DNA of 64,000 nt from CAWAND01 sp963783335 (GTDB lineage Bacteria > Chloroflexota > Anaerolineae > Anaerolineales > E44-bin32). Both the position numbers and the translations under genes were made by a program. Position 1 is the stretch's first letter. The number at the start of each line of letters is the position of its first letter. Positions 32,068 to 42,664 of the stretch are shown here, one piece after another. Under the pieces are notes generated by a model, which ran no database searches, was not told the origin of the DNA, and saw only the letters and a program-made list of their open reading frames with translations. The stretch spans positions 1 through 64,000 of the forward strand of contig CAWAND010000002.1 of assembly GCA_963783335.1 (NCBI GenBank), given 5' to 3'.

Positions 32068-33792
32068 TTGGAAGCGGCAGAGACAACCGAACTCATTCGC
32101 CCCTACGGGGGCAGCCTCAAGAATCTGATCGTTGATCCGGCCAAGGCCGACGAACTCAAGGCCGAGGCGGGACGTTTACCTTCGATCCAGCTCTCCGAAA
32201 GATCGATGTGCGATCTAGAGCTGCTGGCCGTGGGTGCCTTCTCACCCCTGGACACTTTTGTTGGTGAAGAAGATCACAATCGGATCGTTGAAGAGATGCG
32301 CCTTGGCAGCGGGGAGGTGTTCCCCATCCCCATTCCCCTGCCGGTTGATCCGTCTCCGGACATCAAACTCGATGCAAGATCGCCCTGCGGAGCCCGAAGA
32401 ACGAGCTGTTGGGTGTCCTGACCATCGAGGAGATCTATGAGTGGGACCGGGCGCGGGTGGCGGAGAAGGTCTTTGGCACGCGAGATACACGCCACCCATT
32501 GGTGAGCGAAATGCACCGCTGGGGCAAGCTGAACATTTCTGGCGAGTTGCGGGTCTTGGAACTTCCGCGCCACTTCGATTTCAAGGAGCTGCGCCTCACG
32601 CCGGCCCAGACGCGCCAGCGCCTGGGCGGCATGGGCCATCCCAACGTGGTGGCCTTCCAAACGCGCAATCCGCTGCATCGGGTTCATGAGGAGCTGACCA
32701 AGCGGGCGATCGATGCGCTGGATGGGGTTCTGCTTCTGCACCCGGTCGTCGGGGTGACCAAGCCCGGCGACGTGGATCACTACACGCGTGTGCGCACCTA
32801 TCGAGCATTGGCCTCGCAGCTACTACGAATCCGACCGGGTCGTTCTCTCACTTCTACCTTTGGCCATGCGTCTGGCAGGTCCACGTGAAGCCCTTTGGCA
32901 TGCGATCATCCGCCGCAACTATGGCGCCAATCACTTGATCGTTGGGCGCGGACATGCCAGCCCGGGTGTTGATTCGTCGGGCAAGCCCTTCTATGGTCCC
33001 TACGATGCGCAAGAACTGGTCGAGGCCTACAGTGAGGAAACGGGTGTCGACCCCGTTCCCTTCACCGAGCTGGTCTACCTTCCCGAAGAAGACCGATATG
33101 AAGAGGTTGCCAAGGTCGAGCAAGGCACCCGAACTTCCTCGATATCCGGCACTCAGGTTCGGGAGCAGTATCTCAACAATGGCACCAAGCTTCCTCAGTG
33201 GTTCACTCGGCCAGAAGTCGCCGAGATCCTGTCCGATACCTATCCGCCCCGGCACAAACAAGGTGTCTGCATCTGGTTCACCGGGTTGAGCGGCGCTGGC
33301 AAGTCGACCACCGCCGAGGTCCTGGCGGTACGCCTTCAGGAAAAGGGCCGCCAGGTGTCGCTGCTGGACGGTGATGTCGTCCGGACCCATCTGTCGCGCG
33401 GTCTCGGGTTCAGCAAGGAAGACCGTGACATCAATATACGGCGCATTGGTTTCGTCGCCAGCGAAATCGTGCGCCATGGCGGATTGGCAATTTGCGCCGC
33501 CATCAGCCCTTATCGGGCAACGCGTAACGACGTCCGCAACATGGTCGGGGCGGATCATTTTATCGAGGTCTTTGTCAACACGCCTCTCGAAGTTTGTGAG
33601 GACCGTGACACGAAGGGGCTGTATGCCAAGGCGCGGCGAGGCGAAATCGAAGGTTTCACCGGCATTGATGACCCGTATGAGGCACCTGAGCATCCAGAAA
33701 TCGTGCTCGACACGTTGGATGATTCGCCCGAGTTGAATGCCGAGACGATCGTCATCTATCTGAGCGAGAAGGGCTTCGTGCCCCAGCAGTAA
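32068..33792 (+). CDS. sat/cysC: Bifunctional ATP sulfurylase / APS kinase, frameshifted
   Basis: A TTG at 32068 has GGGAGGT eight bases upstream. The first part matches bacterial Sat-CysC: LIRPYGGSLKNLIV, CDLELLAVGAFSPLDTF, after a frame change near 32385 LRSPKNELLGVLTIEEIYEW, and VAFQTRNPLHRVHEELTKRA, the QxRNPxHxxH active site. After a second frame change near 32815 come ESDRVVLSLLPLAMR, VGRGHASPGVDS (normally GRDHAxPG) and YGPYDAQELVE. The kinase part starts near 33265 with WFTGLSGAGKSTTAEVLA (P-loop), LLDGDVVRTHLSRGLGFS and CEDRDTKGLYAKARRGEI. It makes APS from sulfate and ATP, then PAPS. With two sulfotransferases nearby it may serve glycan sulfation rather than cysteine synthesis. Confidence 0.85.
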
Positions 33793-33831
33793 CGTCCTGA
33801 CTGCCGCAACCTGAACCTCAGGAGCGCTGAC

Positions 33832-35748
33832 TTGTTACTGATCCTACCCCTTGCCGCGTTTTTGCTCCTTTGGGGGGGGCTGTCCGTCCGGCATGTCGGT
33901 TCGGGCGCGCTCGGGGAAGGCGGGGTCAGGGCGGCATTTCTGGCCTCAGCCGCTCTCTGGGGGGCCTTCCTCACCCTCACGTCCGAGATCCTCAGCCTGT
34001 TCCATTTTCTGACCCTTCCCGGGCTCGCCGCCGCGTGGCTGGTGGGCGCCCTGGCGGCGGGGACCTTCGCCTGGCGAGTGGACACATTTCAACAGCTGGG
34101 TTTGGCCATCCGCAGGGCATCACGTGCGGATTGGGACGGCAGGTCGGTCTGGGCCTTTGGCGTTGCTCTTCTTCTGTGCGGCTTGCTGTTCTTGGTGGCT
34201 TGGATTTCCCCCCCAAACACCACCGACTCTCTTCTGTACCATCTAAGCAGGGTCGCTCACTGGCAGCAGGATGCCAGTCTGGCCCACTATCCAACGGCCT
34301 ACAACAACCAACTTTGGACTCAGATATGGGCGGAGCTGGGCATCCTGAACCTGACGGTGTTGTGGGGATCAGATCAGACGGCCAATATGGTCCAGTGGTT
34401 CTCGATGGTTGGATCCCTGGTCGCCGCCAGCGCCATGGCCAAGCTTCTGGGCGCTGGGAGGCGGGGCCAGTGGCTCAGCGTGGCGTTCGTGTTCAGTCTT
34501 CCCATCGGCATCCTGGAAAGCACCAGCACACAGAACGATTATGTGGCCGCGTTCTGGTTGGCGTGCTTCACTTATTTCGTTCTGTTGTCCAGAAAGCGGG
34601 ATCTGACCGGACTCGAATGGCTGAGCATGTCGCTTGCCCTGGGATTGGGCATGCTCACCAAGGCCACCGTCTATCTGTATGCCTTCCCGGTCGTGGTCTG
34701 GCTCCTGGGGGCCGATCTGCTGCGAGGTCGTGTGAAGCGTTCCATCCTATCCGGGCTCGGGATCGGTCTGACGATTGGGGTTTTGAACCTGGGGTATTGG
34801 CTCAGGGACATCATCACCTTCGGCGGGCCCTTTGGCTCGTCTGATTGGACGGCATCGCAAGTCCCGTTGAACGGATGGGCCGCGAATTTGATGGGCCCGC
34901 TGCAGCACATTCTGCTCAACTTCGCAACCCCTTCGGAATCGATCACGCATTCGATTGTCGCCGGTGAGCGAGGCATCGAGGCCTGGTTAAACGTTCCGCA
35001 GGTTGGTTTCAATCTCACTTGGGCTTGGAACAACGAGGATTTCGCTGGGAATCCCGTCCATGTGGTGTTGATCGGACTTTCCCTGCTGGGGCTCTGTTGG
35101 CTCTGGAGGAGGCGATCGGGTTCTCCAGCTAAGGGCCCTGTTGGCGCATATGCTATTGTCTGGATTCTCTCCTTTCTCTTGTTTTCGGCGTTCGCCCTCT
35201 ACGCGGAGCATGGTATTCGGTACCAGATCCCTGCCTTCATCATCTTCTCACCAATCGTTGGCGTGGTTTGGGAGCGCTTGCTTCCCGGACGATGGGTGTG
35301 GTCGGCCAGCCTCGGTTTGGCCGTGATCTCCCTCCCGTGGATTCTCTTCAACCAGACCAGACCCATCGTCAGCTGGCGGCCGAGAACGCGCGTCAACAGC
35401 ATCTTCGTTGAATCCCGTCAGCGCCTGCTTTTCGCCAATTGGCCAGAGTATCGAGAACCCTACACGCGGGCCGCGGATCTTGTTCAGCAATCCGGCTGCC
35501 GGGACGTCGGCCTGGCGATCGATTCGCACGACAAGGAGTATCTGCTCTGGTCTGTCCTGGGGGCACCGGAGAATGGCATGCGCCTGGAGGTTGTCGATCC
35601 CCTCAGCGCCTCCTCGAAGTACTCTGATCCGACATTTGAGCCATGCGCGGTTGTATGCACCATCTGCGGCTCGGATCGAACCGAGTGGCGTGGGCTGCCC
35701 CTGGTTGCGGACTTCGGGGCAGCAAAGGTCTACCTGACTATCCCCTAG
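33832..35748 (+). CDS. Polytopic GT-C-like membrane glycosyltransferase, intact
   Basis: 638 residues from the TTG at 33832, preceded by AGGAG at eight bases. Several N-terminal helices are followed by NTTDSLLYHLSRVAHWQQDAS, the DSLxYHLxRVxHW motif shared with 24915-26866. Then come AYNNQLWTQIWAEL and ESTSTQNDYVAAFWLACF, paralleling TGTKNDPHMAAYF there. A soluble tail follows the last helix near residue 515. Because it is intact it is the best reference for repairing its frameshifted relatives. It follows sat/cysC by 40 bp in the same direction. The sugar and acceptor are unknown. Confidence 0.7.
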   Translation: MLLILPLAAFLLLWGGLSVRHVGSGALGEGGVRAAFLASAALWGAFLTLTSEILSLFHFLTLPGLAAAWLVGALAAGTFAWRVDTFQQLGLAIRRASRADWDGRSVWAFGVALLLCGLLFLVAWISPPNTTDSLLYHLSRVAHWQQDASLAHYPTAYNNQLWTQIWAELGILNLTVLWGSDQTANMVQWFSMVGSLVAASAMAKLLGAGRRGQWLSVAFVFSLPIGILESTSTQNDYVAAFWLACFTYFVLLSRKRDLTGLEWLSMSLALGLGMLTKATVYLYAFPVVVWLLGADLLRGRVKRSILSGLGIGLTIGVLNLGYWLRDIITFGGPFGSSDWTASQVPLNGWAANLMGPLQHILLNFATPSESITHSIVAGERGIEAWLNVPQVGFNLTWAWNNEDFAGNPVHVVLIGLSLLGLCWLWRRRSGSPAKGPVGAYAIVWILSFLLFSAFALYAEHGIRYQIPAFIIFSPIVGVVWERLLPGRWVWSASLGLAVISLPWILFNQTRPIVSWRPRTRVNSIFVESRQRLLFANWPEYREPYTRAADLVQQSGCRDVGLAIDSHDKEYLLWSVLGAPENGMRLEVVDPLSASSKYSDPTFEPCAVVCTICGSDRTEWRGLPLVADFGAAKVYLTIP

Positions 35749-35766
35749 CGTCGCTCGAAGACAACA

Positions 35767-37208
35767 TCAATTCACCCAACGATCGTGCCGGACCGTCTTC
35801 CAGTCCGCACCCGGCCTGGATCTGGGATGCTTCAACCCATGTTTGTACATGTCCCCGTGACAGATGAAGATCAGTAGAGGGCGAGGTTTGATGCTGCGAC
35901 CGACGAGCGTGTCTCGCCAATCTTGGCTGTAGTATCTGCCGGAGCGTTGCTTGACGGTTTGGGAAGGTCGGCTCCACTTTTGCGTGAAGCGGCGGTTGGG
36001 AAATGTGATAAGCGCAGCATAGAGCACCAGCATGTTCCCAAGCAAGCCCAAGATGCCTGCCACTTGATGTGCCCGACCGGGGTCGGTTGCAGTCAGTGTG
36101 ACCAAGAATGCCAGTGCTATGCCTATCGACCAGAACAGTCGAGTGGACTGCATGACGAAATCCACCTTCCGGGGCAGCCATATCAAGGCGATGAGCGGGA
36201 GAGCCATATGGATATGGGAGTGCCAAGAGATCGCCGAACTGCCTGCGAGGCTGGCCGCGTAGATCAGCGGGAGATTCGAGTCAGCGTCGTCGCGGACCCG
36301 CCTCCAGACAACGGCCACGCCAACTATCGTCAGGAAAATGCCGAGAAGGGTCACCGCATTGGCAGCGCCTTGGCCTATCCAGGGAGTCAAAGTTAACCCC
36401 GCACTGCGCCAGTTCATCATCGACTGAGGGTAGGTAGTCGCCAGTCCCTGTGGGTAGAGCCACAATAATCGAACAAGGTTGATGATGCCACCTAGGCCTA
36501 CCAGCAGCACACTGGTCAATCCCAAAGCGATGCCGGACACGGCCGCCCAACCGACAACCCTCCATTTGCCGCTGATCGCCAATCCGAAGACCAAAAGGGT
36601 CACGGACTGAGGTCTTCAAGAGCAGAAGTCCCAGCCAGAGCCCGGCTGCTCTCTCGTCTCCCCGGCGCCATCCCAATAAGGAGCCGACGATGCCCAGCAG
36701 AAGCAGGACGTTGACCTGCGCGAAGGCGAAGTTGAGGAAGACTGGCAGCGAGACGCTGATGGCCAGGATGCGAATCCAGGCCCGGGAAAGGTCGAGCTTA
36801 AGTCCTGAGGCGGCCCAATACAGGCTGGCGGCAAGGATCAGGAAGTTGATGATGAGCCAAAGGACCAGGGCCGGCACGGGCTGTAGAAAGGTGAGCGGCA
36901 CGAAAATCAAGGCAAAAGGAGGTGGATAGGTGGAAGGGGATGGGGGCGAATGTCGTGCCGGTTGCTGGGCCGGCATATTCGTCAAAGATGGGCCGCTGCA
37001 CTTCTGCCTGCGTCCCCAGATCGTAGATCGCATCCAGATGGCCCTGCCGTGCGATCACGCCGGTCGCATAGAAAGTGCGGAAATCATTCGCCCAGTATTC
37101 AAACAGACCGCGTTCGGGGAGAGAGAACGACAGGTAGACCGAATAGCCGACGACAAGCACGAGAGACCCAAGGACGACCAATCTATCCGCCAAGCGAGAT
37201 TGTGGCAC
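35767..37208 (-). CDS. GT87 (DUF2029)-type membrane mannosyltransferase-like protein, frameshifted
   Basis: Minus strand from a GTG at 37208 with a strong GGAGGAGA six bases upstream. After helix 1 it reads ANDFRTFYATGVIARQGHLDAIYD, the FRxxYxxG pattern of GT87. Then, after a frame change near 36925, STYPPPFALIFVPLTFL. Helices and a further frame change near 36610 lead to MTLLVFGLAISGKWRVVGW and MMNWRSAGLTLTPWIG, and HSHIHMALPLIALIW. The family includes polyprenyl-phosphate-mannose-dependent alpha-mannosyltransferases. The soluble tail ends at 35767. It is the last gene of the minus-strand run and converges with the gene ending at 35748. Confidence 0.65.
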
Positions 37209-37228
37209 GCTGTTCTCCTCCGCGAGGC

Positions 37229-38859
37229 TCACGGGCTGGTTGCCGGGGACGGAACGTATGTGAACGAAAACGGCTGGCGGACAGATGAATAGTAGAGACG
37301 GTCCGGCAGCGGGGGGAGATCGGTTCCGAAGAGCCCGTTGTTCAGCAGGCGGAAGGTGTTCACCGGGGTGATCTCTGGATAAAGGGGCAGCTCGTAGTCG
37401 GCTTGGGTGTAGATGGCATTGAGGATCCCGCTGCGTTCCCAATAGGCATCTGCTGAAGGTTCGTCCCAGACGAGTCGTGCGCCGGGCCTGTGGTCCCCCT
37501 GAAGGATGATGACCGCCTCACCTTTGGATGCCTCGAGAATGTGGCGGACAATGGGAACCAGGCGCGAATTGAGATAGATGACTTGGTCTCTGGTCCCCTC
37601 GACGTACTCAGCCTCAGACCCTTCAAACTGGCCACCGTCGGAGGCATCATAATCGTGGTCGGGATTACGCGCCTGGCCCGTTGCGGAGATCACGAAGGGA
37701 GGGTGCGGCGCAATGATGTGAGCGAAAACGAACTTGGGACCGGCAGTGTCCGCAAGTCCCTCCAGTTCTTCGAGTACATACCCGATAAGCGCACGATGAT
37801 AGGCATAGCCGGGCAGCGCCCAGTCAGCTACAAACGGAAAGGGAAGCTCGTAGACAGAGCGGACGCATTGATCCGCTGAGTATCTGACCCTCAAAGGGGT
37901 TGACATAGGGCAGGCGGGGTGTCAGAAAGTTTGAAGGCATCCGTAATCTCAGTCCGACGGTAGTCTGTTTCGAATGCAACCCACCGATACCCTAGTCCCT
38001 CGGTTTGCTGTCGTACGAGACTGTGTTGGATAAGAGGCGGAAGCAGATGCTGGTCTCCCGAATCGGGATTGACCAAATCTTTCAAATACTGGAGATAGGT
38101 CATGTTCAGGCTGGAGGCCATCGAGAGTGTCGTCTGCGCGTAGTTGCTTGTCGAGTTGGCTGCAATGTAGAAGCCTGAGTCTTCCAATTCGGCAAGGAAA
38201 GGAGCTATGTCGACGTCATATCTCTGCCGCAGGACGTCCTCAGATCCGTACCCATCAAGGATGATGTAGTAGATGTCAGGCTGCTGAGCGCTCAAACTGG
38301 GCAGGGGAGCCTGGGACGCATCGATGGGCAGAACCGCCGGAGTTCGCCGATCGATGAATTCAAGGCGCAAGATCGTTGACAGGGGCAGGGCCAGGGAGAC
38401 AAGCGCAGCGATGTTGAATGCGATGGTCAACTCCCGAAGGTCACTTGACGTTCGAAGGACCAGATAGGAAATCAGCATCACGGTGAGCGGGATGACGATC
38501 AGCACCCAATTGGCGCTCACGCGCTCGGCTTCCGCGCCCGCTCCCCCCGAAAGCGCGAAGAAGATTGCCACTCGGTGGGCCGAAAAGAAGGTCAGAACCC
38601 AGAGAGACAACAAGGCAGCGGCCTTGCGGCGGTTCAGCCACAGCCCCAGGATTCCGAAGATCGCTAGCGTTGCAAGGGGAAGCACCAGGATCGAACGGAT
38701 CGCCAAGCGAGGTGGAACACTCCGAAAGTTCGTGCTCAAGAGCGAAATGATGGGGAACAGCGCCCAAAGCACCGGATGGAAAGGGATAGACAGCAGGTCC
38801 GTGAGGCTATTGGTCTTGGGCGGTGACCAGAAACGCTCCATCGCTGAACCTATATCCAT
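37229..38859 (-). CDS. Sulfatase/LTA-synthase-like membrane protein (alkaline phosphatase superfamily), one frameshift
   Basis: Four or five N-terminal helices (about 160 residues) precede an extracellular domain. It reads QPDIYYIILDGYGSEDVL, the metal-binding DGxx start of the superfamily. Then NSTSNYAQTTLSMASSLNM, with serine/threonine residues in the nucleophile region. After a frame change near 37900 come FVFAHIIAPHPPFVI, holding the APHPPF histidine, and AVIILQGDHRPGA with the DH metal ligands. LTA synthases, phosphoethanolamine transferases and sulfatases share this layout, so it probably adds a phosphoryl-type group to a surface glycan. The start is the ATG at 38859, with 38841 or 38904 possible. 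The next gene begins 20 bp after its stop. Confidence 0.65.
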
Positions 38860-38905
38860 GATTGCTCTTAGCCTGGGCGTGAGCAGGCCCCAGATACGGG
38901 CCAAA

Positions 38906-40916
38906 TCAAGAACACGTTATCCTGTCGACGACGGTCTTATCGTTCTCAAACACCGGACGAGTGCACTCCGATCGAAACTGTCTCAGGAAGAAGTAAACGG
39001 CTTGGGTGTGGATTCCCTTGGGATCGTGCCGTAGGAAAAAGTTGAGCGAATCCAGATTGCCGACGAGGTAGTCAATCCCACGTGCGTGGAGGTCCTGGGC
39101 AACCGCCTCAACTGTCACGTCTTGGGCAACCATCTGCGTCCATTTGGACTGCTCGGCGTCCGGAACGCAGCGATCGTCACAATAGAGAATGGCACCGTCC
39201 CACATCTGGAAGGCGCGTGCACTGGGGGGCAGCGACTCTTGGATGAAAGCTTGGGCTGGATAGATTGTGACATTCCGGCGCAAGAAGGAGTCCTTCGAAG
39301 CTGCACCGACGATCACCTCGGCCGGCTGAGTCATCGTCCAAAACACGCCCTGATAGACTGCGCTCGTGAACAACAGCCCGCCAAGCAGGCCTGGCAGGAC
39401 GATACGTCGGACGGATGGGCTGTCTACGAGATCGAGAAGTCTGCTCAAGGCAAACACGGACAAGATGGCCAGGGCCGGAAAAAGAGGGCAGGAGAAACCG
39501 CGTTTGCTGAGAGCCAATGCCCCAGAGAACAAAGCGCAAGACAGTCACCCATGCCAGAAGGCGCAGTATCCGGGGCGGCCTTGTGAATGGCAGGGCGAGG
39601 GCAAAGAGGAAGAGCGGCGAAGGGAATTCAATGGATGACAGGAATGTGGTGAAGAGCGAACCATTTGTGAACACCCGAATGGGGGCCAAGGGAAGCAACC
39701 ACAACACGTTTGCCCCACCGAAGCCCCTCAAGTAGGTCATGAGGTAGCCAAGCCGCTCCTGGTCCCAGCCTGGGCCGCCCCATATGAACGGATAAACGGG
39801 ATTGCCCGCTCGGACCAGGTTGAGCACATACCAGGGGCCGCCGAATATGAGGGCCACGAGAACATACCTGGCTACCTTGCGCCAATCCCCATCCTTTGAG
39901 AAAAGCATCCACACGATGAGGGTGATTCCCACGGTTGCGGCACCGGCCAAGCCGAGATACTTGGTGGAAAGGGCCAGGCCCGCGCTGCTGGCGCTGAGGA
40001 AGATCCAGCCCGTTTCCCGCGATTCAATCCACACAAGCAGTGCGTACAAAGCCAGGAACTCGTAGAGGGCCCACGCCATATCGATGTTGGCAATCGTTCC
40101 CCAAATCGGGAAGATAGGGATCCCGACAAGCAGCAAGGTGGACAGCCAAGCCATGCGCAGATCGAGGAAGCGGCGCGCGAAGGCGAAGGTGGCCAGAATG
40201 AGCAGGATGGCATAGGTCAGATGGATGAGCTTGGCAATGCTCGCACTGCCCAAAGCCAGGCCATAACCGTAGAGCATCTCAATGGCCATCGGACCATTGG
40301 CCTGCCACATGTCGGGGAGCAGCACCAGCCGACCAGCCTCCAGGTATCTAAGTGGGGCCGGCAGGTGATACATGAGGGCGTCGTAGCTCCAAGCTGGCGT
40401 CATCGTGTTGAGCAGGCTGGCAAGGCCGATGAAACTCACGCCGACCGCAGCCGCCTTGCCCAGCAGGGAGCATGACCGCCACCAAGGAATGAACCGGCGA
40501 AGGGCATCCCCAAGAGACTTCAGCCAGACATGCCAGCAGTCGTGGAAGGCAACCAGCCAGACCCCCACCAGGGCGATGACGAATGGTGGCGAGAACCAGC
40601 CCACACATCCAAGCGCGAACAAACCCAGGCTGGCCGATCCCAGTCCGAGCGACAAGGAGAATAGGGTCTCCTCAAGCAGGCTGAGGTCGCCGATGCGGAC
40701 GCCCAGCCTATGGAGAATCCAGCGCCCCGAGCCAACACCGGCCAGCAGCAAGTAGCATGTGCCGGCCAAGGAGACAAGGTTATCCCAGAGGGCAATTGGT
40801 CCCAAGGCGACCAGCGACCTTTCTGGCCAAAGCACGCGTGCGCAAATGAAAAGCGCGTAGCCGATGAGAATCCAGAGCGTCGCGCCTCGGAATCGACGGA
40901 TCAAGGCATCAGCCAT
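38906..40916 (-). CDS. Polytopic GT-C-like membrane glycosyltransferase, one frameshift
   Basis: Minus strand, about 668 residues. Six N-terminal helices precede PAWSYDALMYHLPAPLRYLEAG, again the YDxLxYHLxxxxxY motif found at 24915 and 33832. Then QANGPMAIEMLYGYGLALG, WGTIANIDMAWALYEFLALY and WYVLNLVRAGNPVYPFIWG. The frame changes near 39500, where LLPSF gives way to RGFSCPLFPALAILSVFALSR, and a soluble tail follows to 38906. The start overlaps the end of the upstream gene by 16 bp, so the two are likely co-translated. It is a family-based sugar transferase of unknown specificity. Confidence 0.65.
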
Positions 40917-42369
40917 GGGAACTGCAAACCATTAAGAGTGTCCCCAAGCCAGTCGGCCACGTCTGGGTTTGCAGTGGGGTGCAGCCGTCTGGTAGGTCGG
41001 GCTTCCAGTCTGACCGCCCAGGGTCGGCGACACTCTGTGTGAACGCGTGCGGATACGTGTACGGCTGGCGCAGGACCCAGGCGCACATCGAGGGCAGCGC
41101 CCACTTTGGATGAGCCCTTTGGGTTGGATGTCCGGCGCGTAGTACGCCAGTGGCAGTTCAAGTTCCTGCTCCGATAGAAGGACAGGTGTATCCGGAGGGG
41201 AGTTGTTGAAGCCAGTGCGCTACCTCCTTCCACTGCTCCTTGGCATAGGCAGGTTGCGTGTGGATGGCGTGAATGGCGCCGAAGGTTGTCACGAGCAGGG
41301 CTGTAGTTCCTGCCAGACCCGATGCGCTGCGGAGCCCGGGCTTGAGCTCAGTCCAGCCGTTCATGAGCCGTTGAGCGCCCGTGGCGATGATCGGAAGCAG
41401 GAAGGGCACAAGCACGATAAAGTAGCGATCGACATACACAGGGCGGAATTGTGACATGCCCCAAACGCCGAAGATGGGGAGCAGAAGAGTTACGACGGCC
41501 CACCTGATGTGGCCCCGCCATCCTGCAGTGATGAGGACGCATGTCGCCAAGCCGAAGGCCAGGGAACCCCAGTCGAAAGCCCCCCCATAGCCTGAAAGCA
41601 GGTTCCACAAAGTACCCGGGATGTCGGCCAACGAGGGGCGAGCGATCCATCCAATCCCAAAAGAAGGGGAAGGCAGTTGAAAGAACCACCAAAGCCAGGC
41701 AAGCAGAGGGACGAGACTAAGCAGGATAATCGTGGCCCATATGCGAAAGAACCGACGATGTTTTGAAATCTCAAGGGCTGAGAGCCCCCCCGTAAGGATG
41801 GCAAACAGCATGAAGAAGTAGTGAGTCAGCATGCCGAGCGCGGCGACGGCAAATGCGCCGGCCGCGCTTGAGAGGGACGGGAGCGTTCGGCTTCTGATGT
41901 GTAAGAACAACCCCACGCCCAGGACAGAAAGCGCGGCAGCCAGAGCATACGGCCTGGCGTCACGTGCATACCAGACCAGCATCGGATGAAACGCCCAGAA
42001 CCAGCCGGCGGCCAGCGATCCCGTCCGGCCGCCCGCCTGCCGCCCGACCCACAGGCTGCCGCCCAGCCCCACCAAGAACGCAATGACGGATGGCATGCGA
42101 AGAGAGGCTTCACTGGTCCCGAAGATGCCGGTGAAGACCTTGGCATACAGGTAGAAGAAGGGCGGATTGACAGCATCAATGCGGGCTGATTGCAGCATCT
42201 TGCCCCAGGGCATGGAGACGAAGAACCAGGTGTAGGCCTCATCGACCCACAAGCTCGGCTCCCCAAGCTTGTAGGCGACGGAGAACGCCGAGAGAAGCAG
42301 CGTGGCACACGCGACGGCCAAGAACTGCCCTTTGGTGATTGCTGAAGACCGGGCCGGTCTATGAGACAT
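40901..42369 (-). CDS. GT39/ArnT-like membrane glycosyltransferase, frameshifted near the end
   Basis: Start ATG at 42369, with AGGTGG 13 bases upstream; the longer reading to 42534 has no family match. Helix 1 is followed by GEPSLWVDEAYTWFFVS, the classic DE motif, and VNPPFFYLYAKVFTG, the HPPxxY-like motif of GT39. RQAGGRTGSLAAGWFWAFHPM, ARDARPYALAAAL and RPVYVDRYFIVLVPFLLP also match. One frame stops at 41158, but another continues as NNSPPDTPVLLSEQELELPLAYYAP, typical of the C-terminal domain. It runs to a TGA at 40901, inside the next gene's start. Promoter-like sequence and a CRP-type palindrome lie upstream. Confidence 0.65.
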
Positions 42370-42407
42370 GAGGGATGCCACCTGGCTGGCGACCTGGATG
42401 GCGAGTG

Positions 42408-42435
42408 ATTGTACAGGACGACCGCAGGCGTGCAA
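42408..42435 (-). promoter_or_regulatory. Putative sigma70-type promoter for the minus-strand GT operon
   Basis: On the minus strand TTGCAC (42435-42430), a 16-bp spacer and TACAAT (42413-42408) lie about 39 bp before the ATG at 42369. This is close to consensus. It would drive the run from 42369 to 35767. Confidence 0.45.
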
Positions 42436-42537
42436 AGAGGACCAACCCGATTGCTCTGGCCGGTGAGCAACCCGGTTTCGACGTGGATTCACGATCGCAG
42501 AAGAAAGCGAAGTGCCGTCGCGTGCCGGCCCCAACTC

Positions 42538-42557
42538 CTTGTGAAGGAATTCACAAG
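42538..42557. promoter_or_regulatory. CRP-type operator, CTTGTGA-N6-TCACAAG
   Basis: A perfect inverted repeat with the same seven-base arms and six-base spacer (AGGAAT) as the one at 11772. It lies in the gap between the GT2 stop at 42665 and the ATG at 42369, about 100 bp upstream of the putative promoter. The distance is long for direct activation, so other promoters or roles are possible. Confidence 0.55.
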
Positions 42558-42664
42558 TCGAATTGAAGGGCCAGAAGCGGCGATTGGAGTTTCGGACAAG
42601 GACATGCGGTTGGGGGCGCTGTGGCCCGTAGCATTCAGGCTGGAGGGGTTGGATGGGATAGCGG

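Noticed and set aside
42370..42534. N-terminal extension of the minus-strand GT39-like protein
   Set aside because: The extra 55 residues contain no family pattern and span the putative promoter at 42408-42435.
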